A stretch of DNA of 41,768 nucleotides from PALSA-911 sp037442565 (GTDB lineage: Bacteria > Pseudomonadota > Alphaproteobacteria > Acetobacterales > Acetobacteraceae): positions 1-41,768 of the forward strand of contig JBBIQA010000015.1 of the NCBI GenBank assembly GCA_037442565.1, written 5' to 3'. Every line of letters starts with the position of its first letter. The stretch's first letter is position 1. A program made the position numbers and the translations under genes. Shown piece after piece: positions 12,692 to 22,298 of the stretch. The notes beneath the pieces are model-generated. The model did no database searches, was not told where the DNA came from, and was given only the letters and a program-made list of their open reading frames with translations.

Positions 12692-12695
12692 CGCA

Positions 12696-13334
12696 TCACT
12701 CTCCAGCGGAGGTGGAGGGGAATTGCAGCGTCGTCAGCGTCTCCGGCCCGCCTTCGGGGGCAGATGCCTGCCGGCCCTTGGCCGAGCCGACGGGCGGCTG
12801 CGTGCCGGCCTTCAACGCTTCCAGCAGTTCGATCGTCGAGGACGCGTCCATGTCCTCGTAGAAATCGTCGTTCACCTGCAGGATCGGCGCATTGACGCAG
12901 GCGCCGACGCACTCGACCTCGGTCATGGTGAATTTGCCGTCCGCACTTGTCTCGCCCCAGCCCTGAATTCCCGTCACCTTGCGGCAGGCCGCCACCACGT
13001 CGTCGGAGCCGCGCAGCCAGCACGGCGTGGTGGTGCAAAGCTGCAAATGCCAGGTGCCGACCGGCCTGGTGTTGAACATCAGATAGAAGGTGGCGACCTC
13101 ATAGACGCGGATCGGCGCCATATCGAGCCGGCGGGCGATCTCGTCCATCGCCACGCGGGGGATCCAGGCGCTGCCGGTGGTCCGCTTCATCTGCCGCTGG
13201 GCGATATCCAGCAGCGGCAGCACGGCGCTGGCCTGCTTGCCGGCCGGGTATTTCGCCAGATGCTTCGCGATCACCGCGTCGCTCTCGGCGTCGAAGCTGA
13301 ACTCGGTCGGTTGCACGGTATTGGTTTCAGTCAT
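12696..13334 (-). CDS. nuoE: NADH-quinone oxidoreductase subunit E
   Basis: NuoE is a thioredoxin-like 2Fe-2S protein in the NADH-oxidising tip of complex I. The cluster N1a ligands are Cys 100 and 105 (CTTTPC) and Cys 142 and 146 (CVGAC). At 212 residues it carries a C-terminal extension with GRQASAPEGGPETL, a pattern I associate with alphaproteobacterial NuoE proteins. It starts at ATG 13334, two bases after the nuoD stop. Confidence 0.96.
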   Translation of the reverse strand: MTETNTVQPTEFSFDAESDAVIAKHLAKYPAGKQASAVLPLLDIAQRQMKRTTGSAWIPRVAMDEIARRLDMAPIRVYEVATFYLMFNTRPVGTWHLQLCTTTPCWLRGSDDVVAACRKVTGIQGWGETSADGKFTMTEVECVGACVNAPILQVNDDFYEDMDASSTIELLEALKAGTQPPVGSAKGRQASAPEGGPETLTTLQFPSTSAGE

Positions 13335-13336
13335 GA

Positions 13337-14563
13337 CTACCTGTCGATCTCGCCGAACACGATATCCAGCGATCCGATGATCGCCACGGCGTCGGCCAGC
13401 ATGTGCCGCCGCGCCATCGTCTCGGTTGCCTGCAAATGGGCGAAGCCGGTCGCACGGATCTTGCAGCGATAGGGGCGGTTGGTTCCGTCGGATACCAAAT
13501 AGACGCCGAACTCGCCCTTCGGGCTTTCCACCGCGGTATAGGTGGCGCCGGCGGGCACGTGATAGCCCTCGGTGTACAGCTTGAAGTGATGGATCAGCGC
13601 TTCCATCGACCGCTTCATCTCGGCGCGCGTGGGCGGCGAGAACTTGCGGTCCTGCACCTTCACCGGGCCAGGCTTCATCTTAGCCAGGCATTGCTGGATG
13701 ATCTTCACGCTCTCACGCGCCTCGGCGATGCGCATCAGATAGCGGTCGTAGCAGTCGCCGTTGCGGCCGATCGCGATGTCGAACTGCACCTCGGCGTATT
13801 TGTCGTACGGCTGCGCCCGGCGCAGGTCCCACGGCACGCCCGAGGCGCGCAGGCAGGGACCGGTGAAGCCCCAGGCCAAAGCCTCCTCGGCGGTCAGCAC
13901 GCCGATGTCCACGGTGCGCTGCTTCCAGATTCGGTTGGACGTCAGCAGGCCTTCCAGATCATCGATGAACTTCGGAAAGGTCTCGGCCCACTCGGCGATC
14001 TTGTCTTCCAGGCCGGCCGGCAGGTCCTTCGCCACGCCGCCGGGGCGGAAGTAATTCGCATGCAGCCGGGCGCCGGAAGCCGCCTCATGGAATTCCATGA
14101 GCTTCTCCCGCTCCTCGAAGCCCCACAGGCTCGGCGTGATGGCGCCGACATCGAGCGCGTAGGTCGTCAGGTTCAGCAGATGGTTCAGGATGCGCGTGAT
14201 CTCCGCGAACATCGTGCGGATCCACTGGCCGCGTTCGGGCGGCTCGATGCCCAGCAGCTTCTCCACCGCCAGGGCGAAGGCGTGTTCCTGGCACATCGGC
14301 GACACGTAATCGAGCCGGTCGAAATACGGCAGCGCCTGGATGTAGCTCTTGTATTCGATCAGCTTTTCGGTGCCGCGATGCAGCAGGCCAATATGCGGAT
14401 CGGCGCGTTCGACCACCTCGCCGTCCATTTCCAGGATCAGGCGCAGCACGCCATGCGCGGCGGGATGCTGTGGGCCGAAATTGATCGAATGGGTGTCGAT
14501 CTCCACCGTGCGGGTGGTTTTGGCGGCGATCTCAGCGGGGCTGGGTGTGGTCAATTCATTCAT
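13337..14563 (-). CDS. nuoD: NADH-quinone oxidoreductase subunit D
   Basis: NuoD is the 49-kDa-type subunit which, with NuoB, forms the quinone reduction site. It is related to [NiFe]-hydrogenase large subunits. Conserved parts include NFGPQHPAAHGVLRLILEMDG near residue 28, HIGLLHRGTEKLIE and YFDRLDYVSPMCQEHAF, and the product ends in GSLDIVFGEIDR. The 408-residue length is normal for an unfused NuoD. It starts at ATG 14563, four bases after the nuoC stop. Confidence 0.97.
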   Translation of the reverse strand: MNELTTPSPAEIAAKTTRTVEIDTHSINFGPQHPAAHGVLRLILEMDGEVVERADPHIGLLHRGTEKLIEYKSYIQALPYFDRLDYVSPMCQEHAFALAVEKLLGIEPPERGQWIRTMFAEITRILNHLLNLTTYALDVGAITPSLWGFEEREKLMEFHEAASGARLHANYFRPGGVAKDLPAGLEDKIAEWAETFPKFIDDLEGLLTSNRIWKQRTVDIGVLTAEEALAWGFTGPCLRASGVPWDLRRAQPYDKYAEVQFDIAIGRNGDCYDRYLMRIAEARESVKIIQQCLAKMKPGPVKVQDRKFSPPTRAEMKRSMEALIHHFKLYTEGYHVPAGATYTAVESPKGEFGVYLVSDGTNRPYRCKIRATGFAHLQATETMARRHMLADAVAIIGSLDIVFGEIDR

Positions 14564-14567
14564 CGGA

Positions 14568-15236
14568 TCAACCTTTAGCCTTCGCTTCTTCAGCCCGCTC
14601 GGTATGCACCTTCTCGTCGCCCGGCAGCGTGGTCATCGCTTCCCAGGGGGAGACGAAATCGAAATTGCGGAAATCCTGGGTCAGCTGGACCTTGTCATAG
14701 ACCACTGCCTTGCGGTCCTCGTCGTAGCGAACCTCGACATAGCCGGTCAGCGGGAAATCCTTGCGCAGCGGATGCCCCTCGAAACCGTAATCGGTCAGGA
14801 TGCGGCGCAGATCGGGCTGACCGGAGAACACGATCCCGAACAGGTCCCACGCCTCGCGCTCCCACCAGGTCGCCACCGGCCAGATGCCGTGCACGGAGGG
14901 CACCGGTTTGGTTTCATCGGTCGTCACGATCACGCGCAGCCGGTGGTTCAGCGACACCGACAGCAGGTTGTAGACCACATCGAATCGCTCTTCGCGTTCC
15001 GGCCAGTCCACGCCGCAGATGTCCATCACCTGCTCGAAGGCAAAGCGCGGGTCGTCGCACAGCGTCGACATCAGCCCGTACAGCGCATCACGCTCGGCGA
15101 GCACGACGATTTCACCCTTGTCGATCTGCGTGGAGATCACGCCGGGCAGGCCGCCGACGTCGGCGGCCAGGATCTCGGCGGGCGTGGGCGGCGGCGGGGG
15201 AGCCGGAGCGGTTTCGGGGGCGGGTTCGTCAGCCAC
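14568..15236 (-). CDS. nuoC: NADH-quinone oxidoreductase subunit C
   Basis: NuoC is the 30-kDa-type subunit of the connecting module of complex I. The family signature runs through WWEREAWDLFGIVFSGQPDLRRILTDYGFEGHPLRKDFPLTGYVE at about residues 130-175. No ATG is available at the right place. The best start is GTG at 15236, giving a Pro-rich N-terminus (VADEPAPETAPAPPPPP) and an 8-bp overlap with the nuoB stop. The product is then 222 residues. The Pro-rich leader is unusual in degree but not in kind. Confidence 0.94.
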   Translation of the reverse strand: MADEPAPETAPAPPPPPTPAEILAADVGGLPGVISTQIDKGEIVVLAERDALYGLMSTLCDDPRFAFEQVMDICGVDWPEREERFDVVYNLLSVSLNHRLRVIVTTDETKPVPSVHGIWPVATWWEREAWDLFGIVFSGQPDLRRILTDYGFEGHPLRKDFPLTGYVEVRYDEDRKAVVYDKVQLTQDFRNFDFVSPWEAMTTLPGDEKVHTERAEEAKAKG

Positions 15237-15783
15237 GGAGGATCGTCCCGGTGCGGCGGATCTTCTTTTGCAGCTGCATGATGCCATACACCAATGCTTC
15301 GGCCGTCGGCGGGCAGCCCGGCACGTAAATATCGACCGGCACCACGCGATCGCAGCCGCGCACCACCGAATACGAATAATGATAGTAGCCGCCGCCATTG
15401 GCGCAGCTGCCCATGCTGATCACCCAGCGCGGCTCCGGCATCTGGTCGTAAACCTTGCGCAAAGCGGGGGCCATCTTGTTGGTCAGCGTGCCGGCCACGA
15501 TCATCACGTCCGACTGGCGTGGAGAGGCGCGCGGGATAATGCCCATGCGGTCCAGATCGTACCGGGGCATGTAGGCGTGGATCATCTCCACCGCACAGCA
15601 GGCAAGGCCGAAGGTCATCGGCCACAGGCTGCCGGTGCGGGCCCAGTTCACCACCTTGTCCAGATTGGCGACCACGAAGCCCTTGTCGGAGATTTCCCCG
15701 GTGATGCCCTTGATCACCGCGTCCTGCGCCGGGCCGGGGGGCAGTTCCCTTCCGTTCCAGGCGATCCCTGTCGCAGCGCTCAT
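15229..15783 (-). CDS. nuoB: NADH-quinone oxidoreductase subunit B
   Basis: NuoB carries the terminal 4Fe-4S cluster N2 that reduces quinone. The ligands are the tandem Cys 62 and 63 (FGLACCAVEM), Cys 127 (SMGSCANGGG) and Cys 157 (VPGCPPTAEAL). I place the start at ATG 15783 (MSAATGIAWNG), giving 184 residues. The open frame continues upstream only through the 15-bp repeats, where it encodes a meaningless Ser/Gly/Arg stretch. The ribosome site is GGGAGT, part of the last repeat unit. Confidence 0.96.
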   Translation of the reverse strand: MSAATGIAWNGRELPPGPAQDAVIKGITGEISDKGFVVANLDKVVNWARTGSLWPMTFGLACCAVEMIHAYMPRYDLDRMGIIPRASPRQSDVMIVAGTLTNKMAPALRKVYDQMPEPRWVISMGSCANGGGYYHYSYSVVRGCDRVVPVDIYVPGCPPTAEALVYGIMQLQKKIRRTGTILRG

Positions 15784-15788
15784 AAGCT

Positions 15789-15830
15789 TACTCCCACTCC
15801 CCCTACTCCCACTCCCCCTACTCCCACTCC
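15789..15830. repeat. 15-bp tandem repeat (2.8 copies) at nuoA stop / nuoB ribosome site
   Basis: On the minus strand the unit GAGTGGGAGTAGGGG is repeated. The first copy is the last coding part of nuoA (Glu-Trp-Glu-stop), the next is complete and non-coding, and the third runs up to AAGCTT and the nuoB ATG. Each copy therefore carries a stop codon and a purine-rich Shine-Dalgarno-like block. The plus-strand unit starts are 15789, 15804 and 15819. Confidence 0.9.
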
Positions 15831-16174
15831 AGCGCGCCTTTGCACCACTCATAGACGAAGCCGATCGTCAGCACGCCAAGGAAGCCGACCATCGACAGGA
15901 AGCCGAACAGCCCGATATGCGACAGGCTGACGGCCCAGGGGAACAAGAACGCGACTTCCAGATCAAAGATGATAAACAGGATGGCCACCAGGTAGAACCG
16001 CACGTCGAATCGGCGGCGGGCGTCGTCGAATGCCTCGAAGCCGCACTCATAGGCCGACAGCTTCTCCGCATACGGCTTCTGCCGCGCCGCGATCAGGGAG
16101 CCGCCCACCATCGCCAGGGCGATGACGCCGGCGATGACCATGAACACCAGGATCGGCAGATATTCGGTGAGCAT
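15818..16174 (-). CDS. nuoA: NADH-quinone oxidoreductase subunit A
   Basis: NuoA is a three-helix membrane subunit at the junction between the two arms of complex I. The product (118 residues) starts MLTEYLPILVFMVIAGVIALAM and contains the family segments YECGFEAFDDARRRFDVRFYLVAILFIIFDLEVAFLFPWA. The upstream in-frame extension to 16264 lacks family similarity, so ATG 16174 is used; its ribosome site is weak (GAGACA). It is the first gene of the operon. The upstream 152 bp back to the tRNA terminator hairpin should hold the promoter, but I could not pick a convincing -35/-10 pair. Confidence 0.95.
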   Translation of the reverse strand: MLTEYLPILVFMVIAGVIALAMVGGSLIAARQKPYAEKLSAYECGFEAFDDARRRFDVRFYLVAILFIIFDLEVAFLFPWAVSLSHIGLFGFLSMVGFLGVLTIGFVYEWCKGALEWE

Positions 16175-16326
16175 CGGGGGTATGTCTCTTTCCGGTCCAT
16201 ACAAGGCAACACCGCGTGATCCGGTGCTGCAGAAGGCCATACATGACCTGACCGCATCCGCCAAGCTGTGCGATGCAGCATGACATTAGACACGTCCAGG
16301 TTGGACCGCCAGAGCCAAAACGACCG

Positions 16327-16353
16327 AAGCCTGCCCTCGTGGAGGGCAGGCTT
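16327..16353 (-). terminator. Intrinsic terminator-like hairpin after tRNA-Asp
   Basis: A perfect 12-bp stem (AAGCCTGCCCTC with GAGGGCAGGCTT) and a GTG loop lie 74 bp downstream of tRNA-Asp and upstream of nuoA. On the minus strand it is followed by CGGTCGTTTTGG, a modest T-run. It probably ends the tRNA transcript and separates it from nuo. Confidence 0.6.
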
Positions 16354-16426
16354 TCACCGGCGTATTTCAAGAAGAGATTGTCCCGACGCCACGAAGCAGA
16401 TCGTGACATCGAACTCGCTACGCTGC

Positions 16427-16503
<77 letters not shown>

Positions 16504-16620
16504 AGCGGCAGCGAGGCGCAGCGTTTAGGCTGGCGTGGCCGCGACGTCAAGGCACGAAAATATCCGGGGCCGACGACGCTGCATTTCGGCCAGCGACTCG
16601 CCCGGAAAGCCTCCGGGGAA

Positions 16621-16693
16621 TGGGCGGTGACGGGCTCGAACCGCCGACATCCTGCGTGTAAAGCAGGCGCTCTACCAACTGAGCTAACCGCCC
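16621..16693 (-). tRNA. tRNA-Val (TAC)
   Basis: The minus strand folds with acceptor stem GGGCGGT/ACCGCCC, a standard D arm (AGCTCAGTTGGTAGAGC), the anticodon stem-loop CCTGC-TTTACAC-GCAGG (anticodon TAC) and a T arm with GGTTCGAGCCC. The discriminator is A and CCA is not encoded (TTC follows), unlike the neighbouring tRNA-Asp. It lies 117 bp upstream of tRNA-Asp, probably in the same transcript. Confidence 0.97.
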
Positions 16694-16726
16694 GCGCCGG
16701 AGAAGATCCCGATCCGGAAGCCTCCG

Positions 16727-16732
16727 ATTATA
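16727..16732 (-). promoter_or_regulatory. Candidate -10 box (TATAAT) for the tRNA-Val/tRNA-Asp transcript
   Basis: A perfect TATAAT on the minus strand lies 33 bp upstream of the tRNA-Val 5' end. The expected -35 area overlaps the T-rich tail of the hupB terminator (CTTTTGCTTTTG) and has only a weak match, so this is a candidate rather than a proven promoter. Confidence 0.45.
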
Positions 16733-16744
16733 CCGGCCCGGCGC

Positions 16745-16784
16745 AAAAGCAAAGGGCCGCCCGGGGACATTCCCCGGGCGGCCC
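16745..16784 (-). terminator. Intrinsic terminator of hupB
   Basis: A perfect 14-bp GC-rich stem (16754-16767 with 16771-16784, 3-nt loop) is followed on the minus strand by TTTTGCTTTTG. It lies 46 bp after the hupB stop codon. Confidence 0.85.
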
Positions 16785-16829
16785 TGCGAGCCATCAGCCC
16801 GGTTGCCCGGGCCCCGCCATCGCCGATGC

Positions 16830-17102
16830 CTAGTTTACCGCGTCCTTCAGGCCCTTGCCGGCCTTGAAGCGGACATTGGTGGACGCGGCGATCTGGATTT
16901 CCTCGCCGGTGCGCGGATTGCGCCCGGTGGTGGCTTCACGCTTGGCGGTTGCGAAGGTGCCGAATCCGACCAGGCGAACCTCTTCACCGCCCTTGAGCGC
17001 CGCTTCGATTGCCCCGAACACGGCATCGACCACCTCCGCAGCCTTGGCGCGGGTCACGTCGGCCTGCTCGGCGACGCTGGCAATCAGATCCATTTTGTTC
17101 AC
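16830..17102 (-). CDS. hupB: DNA-binding protein HU
   Basis: HU is a small histone-like dimer that bends and compacts DNA. The 90-residue product has the whole family pattern: an N-terminal helical dimer region (MDLIASVAEQADVTRAKAAEVVDAVF), then VRLVGFGTF and the DNA-binding arm TGRNPRTGEEIQI, ending with FKAGKGLKDAVN. The start is GTG at 17102, preceded by AGGAG at nine bases' spacing. The internal ATG at 17093 would place that site too far away. It follows lon, the usual alphaproteobacterial order, but the lon terminator suggests its own promoter within 17103-17248. Confidence 0.96.
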   Translation of the reverse strand: MNKMDLIASVAEQADVTRAKAAEVVDAVFGAIEAALKGGEEVRLVGFGTFATAKREATTGRNPRTGEEIQIAASTNVRFKAGKGLKDAVN

Positions 17103-17248
17103 GAAGTCGTTCTCCTACTCAGGTGGGGATAAGAAGCGGGCAGCTAGCACGAATCGGCGAGCATACCAAAGGACACTAGAGGCGCGGTTTCCGTCTCGTC
17201 AACGAAACCCGAACGGTTTTCCGGGGGAAGCGGGTAAAATATTACTCG

Positions 17249-17283
17249 AAAAAAACGACCCGCCGGCACCAGCCGGCGGGTCG
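17249..17283 (-). terminator. Intrinsic terminator of lon
   Basis: A perfect 12-bp stem CGACCCGCCGGC/GCCGGCGGGTCG with a 4-nt loop is followed on the minus strand by seven T. It starts 18 bp after the lon stop codon and is one of the clearest terminators in the window. Confidence 0.92.
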
Positions 17284-17301
17284 CTCCTTCTTTCGAGCCG
17301 C

Positions 17302-19767
<2,466 letters not shown>

Positions 19768-19855
19768 ATTTGACCTCCTAAAGGACGATCGGCGCGCTAT
19801 TCGCCCAGGTTGGCACGAACCGCACTCCCATGGGGCAAAAACCCCACTTCTCGAT

Positions 19856-19908
19856 GGTGGATATCGTCAAGCAGGGGAAGCCGCACAAGGGCTTGACAAA
19901 TATCCACC
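19856..19908. repeat. Near-perfect inverted repeat upstream of lon
   Basis: The left arm 19856-19872 and right arm 19891-19908 are reverse complements (GCTTGAC..ATATCCACC) except for one small difference (G versus AA after GCTTGAC), with an 18-nt centre. The arms lie 89-142 bp upstream of the lon start and after the clpX stop. There is no T-run, so it does not look like a terminator; an operator or RNA structure is possible. No regulator is identified. Confidence 0.7.
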
Positions 19909-19941
19909 GCGACACGCCACGAACCGCGTGTTTTCCTCGAT

Positions 19942-19963
19942 CCAGCGCCCGATCAGGCGCTGG
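19942..19963 (-). terminator. Hairpin over the clpX stop codon (weak terminator candidate)
   Basis: An 8-bp stem CCAGCGCC/GGCGCTGG with a 6-nt loop spans the clpX TGA. No T-run follows on the minus strand (ATCGAGGAAAAC), so termination here is uncertain. It may instead protect the 3' end or be chance. Confidence 0.3.
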
Positions 19964-21209
19964 TTTCCTTGCGTTCCTGGCCGTGGATATACAGCGGGTT
20001 GGCGCGGGCTTCGGCGACCTCGCGGTTGATCACCACTTCCTCCACCCCATCCAGGCCGGGCAGTTCGAACATCGTGGTCAGCAGGATCTGCTCCATGATC
20101 GAGCGCAGGCCGCGCGCGCCGGTGCGCCGGGCGATGGCGCGGGTGGCGACGGAGCGCAGTGCGTCGTCGGTGAAGGTGAGCTTCACCCCCTCCATCTCGA
20201 ACAGCCGGCCGTACTGCTTGACCAGCGCGTTCTTCGGCTTGGTGAGGATCTCCACCAACGCGCCCTCATCGAGGTCTTCCAGCGTGGCGACCACCGGCAG
20301 GCGTCCGATGAACTCGGGGATCAGGCCAAATTTCAGCAGATCCTCGGGCTCGACCTCCTTCAGGATCGCGCCGGTGCGCCGCTCGTCCGGGGCACGGACG
20401 TCCGACCCGTAGCCGATGCCCGAGCCCTTGCCGCGGGCGCCGATGATCTTCTCGAGGCCGGAGAAGGCGCCGCCGCAGATGAACAGGATATTGGTCGTGT
20501 CCACCTGCAGGAATTCCTGCTGCGGATGCTTGCGCCCGCCCTGCGGCGGCACGGAGGCCACGGTGCCCTCCATGATCTTCAGCAGCGCCTGCTGCACGCC
20601 CTCCCCGCTCACGTCGCGGGTGATCGAGGGATTGTCCGATTTGCGGCTGATCTTGTCGACCTCGTCGATATACACGATGCCGCGCTGCGCCCGCTCCACA
20701 TTGTAGTCGGCCGATTGCAGCAGCTTGAGGATGATGTTCTCCACATCCTCGCCCACATAGCCGGCCTCGGTCAGGGTGGTGGCGTCCGCCATGGTGAACG
20801 GCACATCCAGGATGCGCGCCAGGGTCTGCGCCAGCAGCGTCTTGCCGGAGCCGGTGGGACCGACCAGCAGGATGTTGGACTTGGCGATCTCGATGTCGTT
20901 GTTCTTCTGGCCGTGCGCCAACCGCTTGTAGTGGTTATGCACCGCGACCGAGAGCACCTTCTTGGCGTGGTCCTGGCCGATCACGTAATCGTCCAGCACC
21001 TTGCAGATCTCGCGCGGCGTGGGCACGCCGTCGCGGGACTTGACCAGATGGGTCTTGTGCTCCTCGCGGATGATGTCCATGCACAATTCGACGCACTCGT
21101 CGCAGATGAACACCGTCGGACCGGCGATCAGCTTGCGCACTTCATGCTGCGATTTGCCGCAGAACGAGCAGTACAAGGTATTCTTCGAATCAGCCGGTGG
21201 TTTGCTCAT
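19953..21209 (-). CDS. clpX: ATP-dependent Clp protease ATP-binding subunit ClpX
   Basis: ClpX is the AAA+ unfoldase that feeds proteins to ClpP. The 418-residue product has the N-terminal C4 zinc domain (CSFC near 14-17, CDEC near 36-39), Walker A GPTGSGKT (117-124), Walker B IVYIDEVDK (178-186) and the sensor region FGLIPEFIGRLPVV. The ATG at 21209 has AGGAG eight bases upstream; a longer in-frame start at 21248 lacks family similarity. The ClpP-docking loop reads GSGIGYGSD, with Tyr267 in place of the usual Phe of IGF. It lies 197 bp after clpP with its own candidate promoter. Confidence 0.98.
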   Translation of the reverse strand: MSKPPADSKNTLYCSFCGKSQHEVRKLIAGPTVFICDECVELCMDIIREEHKTHLVKSRDGVPTPREICKVLDDYVIGQDHAKKVLSVAVHNHYKRLAHGQKNNDIEIAKSNILLVGPTGSGKTLLAQTLARILDVPFTMADATTLTEAGYVGEDVENIILKLLQSADYNVERAQRGIVYIDEVDKISRKSDNPSITRDVSGEGVQQALLKIMEGTVASVPPQGGRKHPQQEFLQVDTTNILFICGGAFSGLEKIIGARGKGSGIGYGSDVRAPDERRTGAILKEVEPEDLLKFGLIPEFIGRLPVVATLEDLDEGALVEILTKPKNALVKQYGRLFEMEGVKLTFTDDALRSVATRAIARRTGARGLRSIMEQILLTTMFELPGLDGVEEVVINREVAEARANPLYIHGQERKETSA

Positions 21210-21251
21210 GTGCACTCCTGCCCCGGGACGTCCCCGGGTCGCGAACATATA

Positions 21252-21281
21252 AGTCTAGACCCCGCGGGGGGAACCGGACAA
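21252..21281 (-). promoter_or_regulatory. Candidate clpX promoter
   Basis: On the minus strand TTGTCC (21276-21281) and TAGACT (21252-21257) are separated by 18 bp and lie upstream of the clpX ATG with a leader of roughly 35 nt. This fits a sigma-70-type promoter but the match is moderate. Confidence 0.3.
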
Positions 21282-21395
21282 GAACCTGTGCGGCATAACC
21301 ATGACGCACATATGGGCCCTGCGCCGGGCCAGCGGCAAGTCCGATCGACGGAACGACACGCCGTGAATGCAACCGCGGTCGATTTGGGAAATCGG

Positions 21396-21422
21396 GAAAA
21401 CGGCGCTCAGGTCTTGAGCGCC
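21396..21422 (-). terminator. Intrinsic terminator of clpP overlapping its stop codon
   Basis: An 8-bp stem GGCGCTCA/TGAGCGCC (21402-21409 with 21415-21422) contains the clpP TGA and is followed on the minus strand by GTTTTCCC. It explains why clpX appears to have its own promoter. Confidence 0.6.
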
Positions 21423-22078
21423 CCGCCCTTGTCGCCCGACTTGTCGGCATCGTCGCCGGAAGCCGGACGATTGAGCACAACCTCATCGACAATGCCGAAA
21501 TCCAGCGCTTCCTGGGCCGACATGTAGCTGTCGCGCTCCAGCTTGCTCTCGATCGCCTCGATCGGCTGGCCGGTGTGGTGCACATAGATCTCGTTCAGAC
21601 GCTTGCGAAGCGTCAGGATCTCGCGCGCCTGGATCTCGATATCCGTCGCCTGGCCCTGGGCGCCGCCGGAGGGCTGGTGCACCATCACGCGGGCGTTCGG
21701 CAGGGCATAGCGCTTGCCCTTGGCGCCGGCCGCGAGCAGCAGGCTGCCCATGGAGGCGGCCTGGCCGATGCACACGGTGCTGACCGGGCTGCGGACATAT
21801 TGCATCGTGTCGTAGATCGCCAGGCCGGCCGAAACCACGCCGCCGGGACTGTTGATGTAGAAGGAGATGTCCTTGTTCGGGTTCTCCGACTCCAGGAACA
21901 GCAGCTGTGCGCAGAGCAGCGAACTTACCTGGTCGAACACCGCGCCGGTCAGGAAGATGATGCGTTCCTTCAGCAGGCGGGAGTAGATGTCATAGGCCCG
22001 CTCGCCGCGCGCGGTCTGTTCGACCACCATCGGCACCAGCGAGTTGTTGTAGATTTCGACGGGATCACGATCCCTCAT
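21407..22078 (-). CDS. clpP: ATP-dependent Clp protease proteolytic subunit ClpP
   Basis: ClpP forms the barrel-shaped serine protease used by ClpX and ClpA. The 223-residue protein shows the catalytic triad Ser109 (GQAASMGS), His134 (MVHQPSGG) and Asp183 (ERDSYMSAQEA), as well as the oligomer segment FYINSPGGVV. The N-terminus MRDRDPVEIYNNSLVPMVVEQT matches alphaproteobacterial ClpP, with only a short propeptide. AAGGA lies eight bases before ATG 22078. A Lys/Asp/Gly-rich tail of about 18 residues extends the C-terminus. It lies 220 bp after tig. Confidence 0.98.
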   Translation of the reverse strand: MRDRDPVEIYNNSLVPMVVEQTARGERAYDIYSRLLKERIIFLTGAVFDQVSSLLCAQLLFLESENPNKDISFYINSPGGVVSAGLAIYDTMQYVRSPVSTVCIGQAASMGSLLLAAGAKGKRYALPNARVMVHQPSGGAQGQATDIEIQAREILTLRKRLNEIYVHHTGQPIEAIESKLERDSYMSAQEALDFGIVDEVVLNRPASGDDADKSGDKGGALKT

Positions 22079-22185
22079 CAGCCTGTCCTTCTCAACTGCG
22101 GCCTCGCCCCCGCGCTCGGCCGGCGCTCCAGGCGAAACGCTGGAAACGCCCGGCCATCCTGCGGCATGAAACCTGTCACTTCCTT

Positions 22186-22213
22186 AAATAGGCCGATCGC
22201 GCCGCGCGTCCAG
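22186..22213 (-). promoter_or_regulatory. Candidate heat-shock-type promoter of clpP
   Basis: On the minus strand CTGGAC (22208-22213) and CTATTT (22186-22191) are 16 bp apart, about 108 bp upstream of the clpP ATG. This resembles the RpoH promoter style of alphaproteobacteria (CTTGA and CTATnT-like boxes), with one mismatch in the -35. clpP is a classical heat-shock gene, but the evidence is only the motif. Confidence 0.35.
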
Positions 22214-22298
22214 TCACCCCATTTCCGGCATCCCAGTTCCGCCATCCCAGCCCGGCCGGCGTTTCGCGTCAACCGGGCGTGGGCACACCGGCCAGGGT

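Noticed and set aside
15789..15830. Possible CRISPR or integration site at the short repeats
   Set aside because: The units are directly adjacent without spacers and are explained by the nuoA stop and nuoB ribosome site.
22220..22298. Possible terminator after tig
   Set aside because: Only imperfect GC stems without a T-run were found.
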